From Bacteroidales bacterium (lineage in GTDB: Bacteria; Bacteroidota; Bacteroidia; Bacteroidales; Tenuifilaceae): a stretch of DNA of 64,000 bases. Of the stretch, positions 1-9,076 are shown piece by piece. Numbering within the stretch: position 1 is the first letter of the stretch; every line of letters begins with the position of its first letter. Position numbers and translations under genes: made by a program. The notes beneath the pieces are model-generated. The model made no database searches, was not told the DNA's origin, and saw only the letters and a list, made by a program, of their open reading frames with translations. The stretch spans positions 186,001-250,000 of the forward strand of contig JABFRB010000014.1 of NCBI GenBank assembly GCA_013141385.1, given 5' to 3'.

Positions 1-3000
1 CTATTTGAACAAGATAAGAAACCTGTATTTGAATGTTATTGTGGTGCTGTTATCAATGACAAAACTGATTCGACTAAACCATATTACACCCCGTATGGCA
101 GTTTCTTGTTGAATGGTTCAATTTTTTTAAATCGGTACATCCAAAAAAATGATTTGCCTTTCAAATTTAGAAACCGCTGTGTTCGTGAATATGAATCAAC
201 CGCTTTAATCCCCCTTCGTTCAGATAATGAGATTATAGGACTCCTTCAACTAAATGACAAACATAAAAACATGTTTCCATATGAAACTATATCATTTATT
301 GAAGAGATAGGTTCTTTGATTGGTATTGCCTTTAAAAAAATACAAACCGAAAATCTAATTAGAGACAATGAAAAGCGATTTAGAACAATATTCGAATCAG
401 CGGCAGTTGGTGTAGCTCTTTTAAACCTAAATACATGGAAAACAATTGAGATTAATAAAAAATATTGTGAAATTCTTGGCTATACCCAAACTGAAATGCT
501 AAATATAAACCTACAAGATATAACCTATGAAGAAGACAAATCAGATTATTCTGATTTAAAAGGATTGCTACTAAACGGTGAGATTAAGGAGTACTCAACG
601 GTTAAAAGGTATTATCACAAAAATGGGAATATTGTATGGGTAAATCTATTCATTTCTTCAATTCCTATATATGACGATACTTCAAAATATCTCATTGCTG
701 TTGTTGAAGATATTTCGGCGCATAAGGTTATTGAAAGGGCATTAAGGGATAGCATGGAACATTTTCGTTCTATTACGCAAACAGCCGGTGATGCAATTAT
801 TAGCATTGACGAAGAGGGTAAAATTATTACATGGAATAACGCAGCATGTTCAATTTTTGGTTATTCTGAGGGAGAAGCAATTGGTTTAGTTTTACACACC
901 TTAATCGTTCCAAATAAGAATCACAATAAAGTTTTAGAAGGTTTTCAGAAATTCATTCAAAGCGGCGAAGGACTTGTTGTAGGTAAAACTTTAGAGGTAG
1001 AGGCTTTAACAAAAGAAGGAAAATTAATTCCTGTTGAACTTTCAATCACGTCATTCAAAAAAGGAAATCAATGGCATGCAACAGGAATTGTTAGAGATAT
1101 CACAGAACGAAAAAATGCCGAATGGTCAATTCATAAAAGGGTGAAAGAAATTCAATGCTTACAGAATATTACCCGTATCACTGATAAGGAAAACTTAACA
1201 CTTGGTAAGTTTGTAAATAAAGTGGTAAACATAATACCATCTGGATTTCAATATCCTGAAAAAACTCACTGCAGAATTGTATTAAAAGATCAAATTTTCC
1301 AAACGGACTCCTTTGTAGAAAATGAATCTAGGTTTAGGGCAAATATTGTTAATAAAAACAAACAAATTGGGTATATTGATATCTGTCTAAGTGATTATTC
1401 TGATCATAACAAACGCTCTATCCTAAAAGAAGAAAAGGGTTTAATTGCTTCTATATCACAAATCCTAAATGAGTTTATTGAACGAAAGCGAAAAGAACAA
1501 ATTCAAAAAATAATATACAACAGCGCTATAGCCGTTGATTCCTCTAATAGTTTGGCTGACTTAATCGAGTATATTAAAAACCAAATCGGTTTACTCATTG
1601 ATACTACTAACTTTTTTGCTGCTTTATATGATGAAGAAACGGATAGTATATCATTACCATACCACAAAGATCAAAAGGGTAGTATAACAAAATTCCCAGC
1701 GGGGAAAACGTTAACAAAGCATGTTATAAAAATGCAAAGACCGCTTCTTGCTACAAAAAAACAAATTGATGAACTTGAAAAATTAGGTATAATTGAAACT
1801 ATAGGCAACACAGCAGCTGTATGGCTGGGCGTTCCACTAATTGTTAAAGGTAAAATTACTGGAATATTTGCAGTGCAAAGCTATGATGATGAACATGCTT
1901 ACAATTTAGATGATTTAGAAATGCTCGAATTCATATCTCGCCAAGTAAGTATTTCTATAGAACGTAAAAAAGTAGAACAGGATTTAAAAGCTGCATTATC
2001 AAAAACTATGGAATCGGATCGTTTAAAATCAACATTCCTAGCTACAATGTCTCATGAACTTAGAACTCCTTTAAATGCAGTGATTGGTTTCTCTGAAATG
2101 ATGCTTAATGAAGTCGACATAACCAGAGTTCCTGAATTTGCTGGCGTAATCAATAATAGCGGTTTAAACCTATTGGAAATCATTGAAGATATATTTGATA
2201 TCACTTTACTAGAAAGCGGAGAGGTTAAGGTTAGCAAAAGCGAATTTTCGTTAAGTCCACTCATGGATGATATTAAGATTATTATTGATCTAGAAAGGGA
2301 AAAGTTGGGTAAACAAACCTTAGATGTTAAATTTAACCCTCCAAAGGATCTAAATACTCTTACGATTAATACGGATAGATCAAAACTAAAGCATATACTC
2401 ATTAATCTGCTTAAGAATGCACTGAAATTTACATTTGAAGGATATGTTGAGTATGGCTTAAGTATTGAAAAATCTGATAATAAGATAATAAAATTTTATG
2501 TCAAGGATACTGGTATTGGAATTCGTGATGAGGATACCGAGATTATTTTCGAGAACTTTAGACAGGTAGATGATTCTAATACAAGAATTTTTGGAGGGAC
2601 AGGCATAGGGCTATCTGTAGCAAAAAAGTATTCTGATATGATTGAAGGTAAAATTTGGGTGGAATCAACATTTGGAAAAGGATCAACCTTCTACTTAACA
2701 TTGCCTTATATTGAACCTGTTGTCAAGACAGCAAAAATAAAAGAGGATCAATCTATTTCACTTAAATTTCCAGGAAAAACCATCCTAATAGCTGAGGATG
2801 AGGCTTCAAACTATGAATTGCTAATAGTCTACTTAGAAGATTTGGAAGTAAATACATTATGGGCCCACGATGGCGAAGAGGCTGTGTCCATTTGCGAATC
2901 AAACAGTAATATTGATCTAGTATTAATGGATATTAAGATGCCTAAAATGAACGGTTTAGATGCCACTTCGAAGATAAGAAAGTCGTACCCTAGTTTGCCC

Positions 3001-3135
3001 ATTATAGCACAAACAGCCTTTGTCCTCCATGGCGATGACGAGAAAGCATTTGAGGCAGGGTGCAATGATTATATTGGTAAGCCTATTAAAAGAAGAGACT
3101 TACATAACCTCCTTTCTAAATATCTACACAGTTGA
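1..3135 (+). CDS. Hybrid sensor histidine kinase (5' end outside the window)
   Basis: The reading frame is open from base 1, so the gene starts before the window; a TTG at 106 is only an internal codon. Counting codons from base 1, the visible order is: the end of a GAF domain (about 1-120), two PAS domains (about 122-245 and 250-375), a linker, a second GAF domain (about 525-670), a HisKA dimerisation helix with MSHELRTP (phospho-acceptor His685), an ATPase domain with a GTGIGLS-type G-box, and a C-terminal receiver domain with VLMDIKMP (phospho-acceptor Asp977). There is no membrane helix in the visible part. It should sense a cytoplasmic or ligand signal, autophosphorylate on His685 and pass phosphate to its own receiver. 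The missing output partner is probably encoded upstream or elsewhere. The family is clear; the ligand is unknown. Confidence 0.93.
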   Translation, partial: LFEQDKKPVFECYCGAVINDKTDSTKPYYTPYGSFLLNGSIFLNRYIQKNDLPFKFRNRCVREYESTALIPLRSDNEIIGLLQLNDKHKNMFPYETISFIEEIGSLIGIAFKKIQTENLIRDNEKRFRTIFESAAVGVALLNLNTWKTIEINKKYCEILGYTQTEMLNINLQDITYEEDKSDYSDLKGLLLNGEIKEYSTVKRYYHKNGNIVWVNLFISSIPIYDDTSKYLIAVVEDISAHKVIERALRDSMEHFRSITQTAGDAIISIDEEGKIITWNNAACSIFGYSEGEAIGLVLHTLIVPNKNHNKVLEGFQKFIQSGEGLVVGKTLEVEALTKEGKLIPVELSITSFKKGNQWHATGIVRDITERKNAEWSIHKRVKEIQCLQNITRITDKENLTLGKFVNKVVNIIPSGFQYPEKTHCRIVLKDQIFQTDSFVENESRFRANIVNKNKQIGYIDICLSDYSDHNKRSILKEEKGLIASISQILNEFIERKRKEQIQKIIYNSAIAVDSSNSLADLIEYIKNQIGLLIDTTNFFAALYDEETDSISLPYHKDQKGSITKFPAGKTLTKHVIKMQRPLLATKKQIDELEKLGIIETIGNTAAVWLGVPLIVKGKITGIFAVQSYDDEHAYNLDDLEMLEFISRQVSISIERKKVEQDLKAALSKTMESDRLKSTFLATMSHELRTPLNAVIGFSEMMLNEVDITRVPEFAGVINNSGLNLLEIIEDIFDITLLESGEVKVSKSEFSLSPLMDDIKIIIDLEREKLGKQTLDVKFNPPKDLNTLTINTDRSKLKHILINLLKNALKFTFEGYVEYGLSIEKSDNKIIKFYVKDTGIGIRDEDTEIIFENFRQVDDSNTRIFGGTGIGLSVAKKYSDMIEGKIWVESTFGKGSTFYLTLPYIEPVVKTAKIKEDQSISLKFPGKTILIAEDEASNYELLIVYLEDLEVNTLWAHDGEEAVSICESNSNIDLVLMDIKMPKMNGLDATSKIRKSYPSLPIIAQTAFVLHGDDEKAFEAGCNDYIGKPIKRRDLHNLLSKYLHS

Positions 3136-3414
3136 ACATAATTAGGGATTTCTCCAATATATAAAATGAAAATTAATAGAATCAAGCACAATGATCAACT
3201 TTCTGTCAGTCCTAAAAAATTCTTTAAAAGGGATACACCTAGTTTTATTCATTTAATAGTTATCAAAAACTAAAAAGCAAAACTACTTAACCTTTTACAA
3301 ATCAAATTGTTTAACTGTGAATATCTATACCCTCTATGCAAGGATATTTGTATACAAAATGGTTGTTTTTATTGTATCTTTAATTGTTTTGCAATCACTA
3401 AAATCGAACAAATT

Positions 3415-4740
3415 ATGGCAAAAAAAATTAAGAAATTATTTGTTCTCGACACAAACGTCATCCTTCACGATTTCAACTGTATATATCACTTTCAGGAGAA
3501 TGATATTGTGATCCCCATTGTTGCACTTGAGGAGTTAGATCATTTCAAGAAAGGGAATGAAATGATTAACTATCATGCCCGTGAGTTTGCCCGTGAACTC
3601 GATAAGATTGCTGGTGACAACCTATTCAATGGTGGAATTAAACTTGGTAAAGAGCATGGAAAACTCAGGATTGAGACAGGGAAACCATTCTCGAAGGAAA
3701 TGCTTGAATCCTTTGCCGAGAAAAGTCCAGATCACAGGATACTGGCCATTGCCAACTTTCTACACAAGAATAATCCCGAACGTCCTGTTATACTGATATC
3801 AAAGGATATCAATTTAAGGATGAAGGCTAAATCACTGGGATTAACTGCTCAGGATTACCTATCGGATAAAGTTCAGGATATTGATATACTGAAAAAAGAG
3901 ATAGAAATTATTTCAGATATTGATGATTCCAATATTCAGCAGATGTATGAAAAACACGAAGGGATATCGGCAAAAGAGCTGAAAATTAAACCATTTCCAA
4001 ACCAGTTTTTTATTATTAAAGGCAATAAGTCAAGTGCTTTAGGACGTTACGATAGAGCATCTGAAACAATCAGAAGGATAGAAAAACTTAAAACTTATGG
4101 CATTGAGCCACGCAACTCAGAACAAACATTTTCGCTCGATGCGCTACTACGCCCTGAAATACAACTTGTTTCGTTAACTGGAAAGGCTGGTACAGGAAAA
4201 ACATTACTTGCACTAGCCGCAGCACTTCAACAGGAAGCCAATTTCCAACAAATCCTTTTGGCACGTCCAATTGTAGCTCTCTCGAATCGTGATTTAGGAT
4301 TCCTACCCGGGGATGTTAACGAGAAGATTAGCCCATACATGCAGCCTTTGTTTGACAACCTTTCGGTAATTAAAAATAAGTTCAAAAGTGCTAGCAAAGA
4401 GTATCAGCATATTGAAGAAATGCAACGCACGGATAGATTGGTCATCACACCTTTAGCATATATCAGGGGAAGAAGTTTGTCAAATGTATTCTTTATTGTT
4501 GACGAGGCGCAAAACCTTTCGCCCCACGAAATAAAAACGATTATAACCCGTGCTGGCGAGGGATCTAAGTTTGTTTTCACAGGTGATATTCAGCAAATAG
4601 ACCACCCTTACCTTGATATGAAATCGAATGGCTTATCATACCTATCCGATAAGATGCATGGTCAGGAGATATTTGCTCATATCAACCTTGTTAAAGGGGA
4701 ACGTAGCTTTCTGGCTGAACTTGCTAGTAATTTGTTATAA
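3415..4740 (+). CDS. PIN domain-PhoH ATPase fusion protein
   Basis: 441 aa. The N-terminal PIN nuclease-like domain begins FVLDTNVILHD, with the acidic residues expected of the metal site. The C-terminal half is a PhoH-type P-loop ATPase with Walker A GKAGTGKT near residues 255-263 and a Walker B/helicase-like VDEAQNLSPHE near 362. PIN-PhoH fusions are predicted RNA helicase-nucleases. The frame is open upstream to a TTG at 3307, but those 36 residues are Cys-rich and unlike the family, and the ATG at 3415 puts the PIN core at the expected distance from the N-terminus. It stands alone, followed by two hairpins that separate it from sixA. Confidence 0.93.
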   Translation: MAKKIKKLFVLDTNVILHDFNCIYHFQENDIVIPIVALEELDHFKKGNEMINYHAREFARELDKIAGDNLFNGGIKLGKEHGKLRIETGKPFSKEMLESFAEKSPDHRILAIANFLHKNNPERPVILISKDINLRMKAKSLGLTAQDYLSDKVQDIDILKKEIEIISDIDDSNIQQMYEKHEGISAKELKIKPFPNQFFIIKGNKSSALGRYDRASETIRRIEKLKTYGIEPRNSEQTFSLDALLRPEIQLVSLTGKAGTGKTLLALAAALQQEANFQQILLARPIVALSNRDLGFLPGDVNEKISPYMQPLFDNLSVIKNKFKSASKEYQHIEEMQRTDRLVITPLAYIRGRSLSNVFFIVDEAQNLSPHEIKTIITRAGEGSKFVFTGDIQQIDHPYLDMKSNGLSYLSDKMHGQEIFAHINLVKGERSFLAELASNLL

Positions 4741-4749
4741 AAGCACTTA

Positions 4750-4789
4750 AAGTTTGGAGTGCCTTAAGTACTCTAGGCACTTCAAACTT
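4750..4789. terminator. 15-bp inverted repeat after phoH
   Basis: Arms 4750-4764 and 4775-4789 pair over 15 bp with one G-T position around a 10-nt loop, starting 10 nt after the PhoH stop codon. No T-run follows directly. The word ACTCTAGGCACTT of the right arm recurs at 4795-4807. It may be an mRNA-stabilising hairpin or part of a double terminator with the next hairpin. Confidence 0.5.
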
Positions 4790-4822
4790 AAAACACTCTA
4801 GGCACTTATAAATATTTGACTC

Positions 4823-4865
4823 CCCCAGTATCTTTGCATACCTTTAACAAGTTACTGGGGTTTTT
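4823..4865 (+). terminator. Terminator whose left arm carries the sixA -7 element
   Basis: CCCCAGTA (4823-4830) pairs with TACTGGGG (4853-4860) and is followed by five T. It fits a rho-independent terminator for read-through from phoH. The left arm overlaps the first bases of the promoter element at 4829, so transcripts that start from that promoter would lack the left arm and escape termination. Confidence 0.5.
4829..4836 (+). promoter_or_regulatory. Candidate -7 promoter element of the sixA-ppk1-ppx operon
   Basis: TATCTTTG matches the Bacteroidota sigma-A consensus TAnnTTTG, about 55 nt before the sixA ATG. No good -33 TTTG is present at the usual distance of about 19-21 nt, so the call rests on the -7 box and its position. 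Confidence 0.4.
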
Positions 4866-4891
4866 AATCTCCCAATATTTACAATAATACC

Positions 4892-5392
4892 ATGGCATAC
4901 AAAGAACTTTTTGTGCTTCGGCATGCAAAATCATCATGGGATGAACCTGATAAAGATGATATTGATAGAGCCTTAACTACAAGAGGCATAAACGATGCGT
5001 ACTCTATGGCAAATCGATTAACAAAACAGCTAAAAATGGTAGATTTAATTTTTACAAGCCATGCGAACAGGGCAACACATACATCAACTATTTTTGCTGG
5101 AGTAATTGGTTATCCATTTGAAAAAATAAGAATTACATCAAAGATTTATGAGGTAAGCGAAATACAACTCGTTACATTAGTCAAAGGCCTTCCAGATGAA
5201 ATTGTGAGAGTACTTATTGTAGGCCACAACCCAACATTTACATACTATGTGAACAGGTATCTACCAAAATCAATAGATAATATCCCTACCACAGGAATTG
5301 TTGGAATGTCATTTAACACAGCCTCCTGGAAAAATATTTCAAGAGAAAATTTACAATCAAGTTTCTTTGAATTTCCAAAAAAGGAGCAATAA
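4892..5392 (+). CDS. sixA: SixA-type histidine phosphatase
   Basis: 166 aa. The phosphoglycerate-mutase-like fold is shown by the N-terminal LRHAKSSW (RHG-type motif with the catalytic His near residue 10), an arginine-containing SHANRATHTS segment, and the second catalytic His in IVGHNPTF. The short length fits the SixA subgroup, which removes phosphate from phosphohistidine on HPt domains. It is the first gene of a three-gene run, 34 nt before ppk1. Its neighbours suggest a link to polyphosphate or to the phosphohistidine intermediate of Ppk1, but that is inference. No Shine-Dalgarno sequence is visible, as usual here. Confidence 0.88.
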   Translation: MAYKELFVLRHAKSSWDEPDKDDIDRALTTRGINDAYSMANRLTKQLKMVDLIFTSHANRATHTSTIFAGVIGYPFEKIRITSKIYEVSEIQLVTLVKGLPDEIVRVLIVGHNPTFTYYVNRYLPKSIDNIPTTGIVGMSFNTASWKNISRENLQSSFFEFPKKEQ

Positions 5393-5426
5393 AGTAATAT
5401 ATTTGTCACAGTAAGAATTTTCAGAG

Positions 5427-7502
5427 ATGTCCAAAAAGAAAGAAATAGTAAATCGTGAACTTAGCTGGTTATCGTTTAATGATAGAGTCCTTCAGGAAGC
5501 TGCTGATGAGTCGGTTCCATTGGTTGAACGGTTGAAGTTTCTAGGCATCTTTTCAAATAACATGGATGAGTTTTTTAGAATTCGGGTTGCAACAATTCGA
5601 AGATTGATGGAATTTGAAAAGGGTGCGAAGGAACTCTTTGGCGGAAAACCACGAAAAATTCTTGAAAAAATACAGCAATTCGTAATACTTGAGCAGAATA
5701 AATTTGATTCTATATATAGTAAGATTCAAAAAAAACTGGCAAAGGAGAATATCATACTAATAAATGAAAAAGAGCTTTGCAACGAGCATGCAATTTTCAT
5801 CCGAAATCTATTCAAAGAGGAGATTTCCACTCTGCTCTCGCCAATAATGCTTAACGCTGTTAGCAAGTTCCCGGAACTAACCGACAGGTCTATATACTTA
5901 GCAGTAAAACTCACAAAAAAAATAATCCCAGGGAAATTCGAATACGCTTTAATAGAGGTTCCTACATCTCAATTTTCAAGATTTATTCAACTACCTGAGA
6001 TTGATAACAAAAAAAACATCATCCTTTTGGAGGACGCTATTAGGTTTTGCCTTGATGATGTATTTAGCATTTTCCCTTACGATACTTTTGAGGCTTGGAT
6101 CATCAAAATAACCCGTGACGCTGAACTCGATGTTGATAATGATATAAACGAGAGTTTGCTCGAAAAAATATCAAAAGGCGTTAAAAATAGGCGCAAAGGC
6201 GAACCCGTTCGTTTTGTTTATGATTCAAAGATTGCACCTGATCTACTTAAGTATTTCATTAAAACATTAGAACTCGATAATGAGGATACCATAATACCGG
6301 GTAGCAGATATCATAACTTTAAGGATTTTATGAGTTTTCCAAAACTCGGTAATCCAAAATTGGTCTACGAACCCTTAACCCCAGTCAAAAAGCCTGAACT
6401 TGAGAATACAAAAAGCATAATCTCCGTAATCGATAAAAAGGATTTTCTTCTTCACCACCCATACCATAGCTTTTCCTACTACATCAAAATGCTTCGTGAG
6501 GCTGCAATTGATCCTAAGGTAAAAGCAATTAAAATCACCATATATAGGGTTGCCTCAGAATCAAAGGTTGTTCATGCTTTGATTAATGCAGCACAAAATG
6601 GTAAAAAGGTCACCGCTGTTGTTGAGCTGAGAGCCCGATTCGATGAAAGATCGAATATACACTGGTCGCACCAGATGGAAGAGGCTGGCATTAATGTAAT
6701 TTTTGGGGTTCCCGGGTTGAAAGTTCATGGAAAAATGACCCTAATATCATGCCTCGATGGTAAAAAAGCATCAAGCTACGCAGTTGTTAGCACAGGTAAC
6801 TTTCACGAAGGGAACGCAAGCCTTTATACTGACATAAATCTATTTACCGCCGATAAAAGGATAACTTCTGAGATCGAAAAGGTTTTCACCTTCCTTGAAT
6901 TTAACTATCGCACATTCAGCTATAAGCATCTACTGGTATCACCAACAAATATGAGGCGTAAAATATATACCCTTATAGATACCGAAATTGCGAATGCTAA
7001 AAAGAAACTACCTGCATACATGCTTTGTAAAATCAACAATCTAGTTGACGAGGAGATGATTCATAAACTTTACCAAGCAAGCAAAGCAGGTGTTAAGATT
7101 CAACTTGTAGTAAGAGGTATATGCTCGCTAGTTCCTGGAATTCCTAATCAAAGCGAAAATATTGAAGTGGTTAGCGTTGTAGATAGACTCCTAGAACACT
7201 CTAGAATATTCATATTCGGCAACAATGGCGATGAGCGTTATTTTATCTCATCGGCGGATTGGATGACCCGGAACCTCGATTATAGAATTGAAGTTGCAAC
7301 TCCCGTTTACGATGAAAATAACAAGAAGGAGTTAAGGCATATTCTTGAGGCTGCACTAAAGGATAACATGAAAGCTCGCATCATAAACCACAAGCAGGAG
7401 AACGAATTTAAAAAACTTAACTCCAACACGCCATACCGTTCACAAATGGAGCTTTACAATTACTATTTGGAACAAGAAAAACTAAAAATTCAAAAAAAGT
7501 AG
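5427..7502 (+). CDS. ppk1: Polyphosphate kinase 1
   Basis: 691 aa, full length for the family. It makes polyphosphate reversibly from ATP through a phosphohistidine intermediate. Visible signatures are the N-terminal RELSWLSFNDRVLQEA, FFRIRVATIRR, HHPYHSF, and the catalytic-core motif GLKVHGKM, whose His434 corresponds to the phosphorylated His of the family, followed by STGNFHEGNASLYTDI. The C-terminal domain carries SRIFIFGN and the closing SADWMTRNLDYRIE. It lies between sixA and a ppx-type gene that starts 3 nt after its stop, so the three are almost certainly co-transcribed. Confidence 0.97.
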   Translation: MSKKKEIVNRELSWLSFNDRVLQEAADESVPLVERLKFLGIFSNNMDEFFRIRVATIRRLMEFEKGAKELFGGKPRKILEKIQQFVILEQNKFDSIYSKIQKKLAKENIILINEKELCNEHAIFIRNLFKEEISTLLSPIMLNAVSKFPELTDRSIYLAVKLTKKIIPGKFEYALIEVPTSQFSRFIQLPEIDNKKNIILLEDAIRFCLDDVFSIFPYDTFEAWIIKITRDAELDVDNDINESLLEKISKGVKNRRKGEPVRFVYDSKIAPDLLKYFIKTLELDNEDTIIPGSRYHNFKDFMSFPKLGNPKLVYEPLTPVKKPELENTKSIISVIDKKDFLLHHPYHSFSYYIKMLREAAIDPKVKAIKITIYRVASESKVVHALINAAQNGKKVTAVVELRARFDERSNIHWSHQMEEAGINVIFGVPGLKVHGKMTLISCLDGKKASSYAVVSTGNFHEGNASLYTDINLFTADKRITSEIEKVFTFLEFNYRTFSYKHLLVSPTNMRRKIYTLIDTEIANAKKKLPAYMLCKINNLVDEEMIHKLYQASKAGVKIQLVVRGICSLVPGIPNQSENIEVVSVVDRLLEHSRIFIFGNNGDERYFISSADWMTRNLDYRIEVATPVYDENNKKELRHILEAALKDNMKARIINHKQENEFKKLNSNTPYRSQMELYNYYLEQEKLKIQKK

Positions 7503-7505
7503 AAA

Positions 7506-8408
7506 TTGAAACTCCTAAAATTTGCCGCTATTGATATTGGCTCAAATGCCGTGCGTTTGCTATTTACCAACGTAATTGAGGACGAAAAAAAAACCACGTT
7601 CCGAAAATCCTCCCTAATCCGCATACCGCTTCGATTGGGAGATGACTCTTTTAACACTGGAGTAATCTCCGAAAAAAAGGTTAAGAAACTATCGCAAACC
7701 ATGCTCGCTTTTAAATACCTAATGGATGTGCAGGAGGTTGTTGCATTTAGAACTTGTGCTACTTCTGCGATGAGAGAAGCGGAAAATGGCAAGGATGTGG
7801 TAAATCGTGTTAAAAAAGAAACTGGCATTGAAATCGAAATTATTGAAGGGAAAGAGGAAGCCGAGATAATCTACTCAAATCAGATTGTTGAAATGATTGA
7901 CGACCTTAACCCTTACCTCTACGTTGACGTTGGTGGTGGTAGTACCGAAATAAGCCTTTTTGCAGAAAAGAAAAGAATTGCCACCCAATCATTTGATGTT
8001 GGAACAATCAGAATCCTCAGTAATAAGGTTGGCAAGAAAGATTTTCAGGTGATGAAGAAATGGGTTAAAGACCTCGATTTTAAAGGGAAAGAGGTTAAAC
8101 TAATTGGTTCTGGAGGTAACATAAACAAGATTTTCAAGATATCTGGTATAAAGGATAACCAACCCTTACTATATAGCAATTTAGCCGAGATTCATAAGTT
8201 TATCAGCTTCTATAGCATCGAGGAGCGTATTAAAATATTAGGAATGAACCCCGACCGTGCTGATGTTATTATCCCTGCATCGGAAATATTCCTTAAAATT
8301 ATGAAATGGTCAGATGCCAATCAGGTTATTGTTCCTACAATCGGAGTGTCTGATGGTATTGTACGTCAACTATATAAAGAGTACAGCCAGCAGAAAAAGG
8401 GAGTGTAG
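7506..8408 (+). CDS. ppx: Ppx/GppA family exopolyphosphatase
   Basis: 300 aa. The actin-like ATPase-fold phosphatase is recognised from AAIDIGSNAVRLL at the N-terminus and the second nucleotide-binding loop YVDVGGGSTEISLF. It hydrolyses terminal phosphate from polyphosphate or pppGpp. Only the catalytic N-terminal part is present; the HD-type C-terminal domain of the long E. coli Ppx is absent, as in other short members. The start is TTG at 7506, three bases after the ppk1 stop; no ATG lies nearby that keeps the conserved N-terminus. Making and degrading enzymes for one polymer in one operon imply controlled turnover. Confidence 0.9.
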   Translation: MKLLKFAAIDIGSNAVRLLFTNVIEDEKKTTFRKSSLIRIPLRLGDDSFNTGVISEKKVKKLSQTMLAFKYLMDVQEVVAFRTCATSAMREAENGKDVVNRVKKETGIEIEIIEGKEEAEIIYSNQIVEMIDDLNPYLYVDVGGGSTEISLFAEKKRIATQSFDVGTIRILSNKVGKKDFQVMKKWVKDLDFKGKEVKLIGSGGNINKIFKISGIKDNQPLLYSNLAEIHKFISFYSIEERIKILGMNPDRADVIIPASEIFLKIMKWSDANQVIVPTIGVSDGIVRQLYKEYSQQKKGV

Positions 8409-8515
8409 ATTCAATGTTGTTGACTTAAGGATTTTATCATTAACACTTACAAATAAACCCCAACCCCTTAAAGGGGCTATAACAGAGTTGTACAGTGGGT
8501 TTAGCCTCCTCTTTT

Positions 8516-8630
8516 AACGTCAACTCAATGTAAGATGTCATCCTGAGCGAAGCGAAGGAACTTATATACTTCCCTCCTCTCAGCATGACAAAACAACAAT
8601 CTAACACTATACTTAGGATCAGTTGACGTT
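8516..8630. repeat. 115-bp nested palindromic element
   Basis: Outer arms AACGTCAACT (8516-8525) and AGTTGACGTT (8621-8630) are perfect 10-bp inverted repeats. Inside, TGTCATCCTGAG and CTCAGCATGACA pair at 11 of 12 positions. The inner text, beginning CATCCTGAGCGAAGCGAAGG, resembles dispersed palindromes seen in many genomes. It has the form of a MITE or REP-like unit and encodes nothing. Confidence 0.6.
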
Positions 8631-8647
8631 ACAACATAGTAAACGCA

Positions 8648-8992
8648 GCGCACAATTACACTCCCTTTCTTAAGTGGGCAGGAAGTTTTGATACAATTGC
8701 GATAATATATCGCATTTTGCGATACCGAGCAGGTGTAATCTTAAATATAAAACCATCATTAAAAAAATGTTCATTCATTTCTACATCCTTTCAGGTTTGC
8801 CAACGCTGAAAGATCTTGCCTAATAGGAAAAAACAGATAGAGTCTAAAAGACCTATCGGCGTTTTGCTTGTAGAATTTCACATCTATTAAGCCTAATGAA
8901 AAGGTTTGAATCTTTACTACGCCCACCGGGCAGGACTATTGCGCAATTACACCCTCTTTTTTAAGGAAGCAGGGGGTTTTGGTACAATCTCG
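8648..8992 (+). repeat. Two diverged direct copies of a ~53-bp segment
   Basis: Segment 8648-8701 begins GCGCACAATTACACTCCC and ends GATACAATTGCG. Segment 8941-8992 begins GCGCAATTACACCCTC and ends GGTACAATCTCG. They align along their whole length with a 2-base gap and scattered substitutions. They may be decayed copies of one mobile or regulatory unit. Confidence 0.55.
8708..8724. repeat. 17-bp palindrome, first copy
   Basis: TATCGCATTTTGCGATA has 7-bp arms around TTT. The same 17-mer, as its reverse complement, occurs at 41910-41926 beside the retron. It looks like a dimeric-regulator operator or a recombination half-site, but nothing in the window identifies the binder. Confidence 0.45.
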
Positions 8993-9076
8993 TTGCCCTT
9001 CTCCTTAACTTCACCCCCTTATCGAGCATCAGAGCAAAGCAATAGCAACCTAACGCTATACATTAATATACTTTAC

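Noticed and set aside
3307-3414. N-terminal extension of the PhoH protein from a TTG
   Set aside because: The extra 36 residues are Cys-rich and unlike the family, and ATG 3415 gives the normal PIN start.
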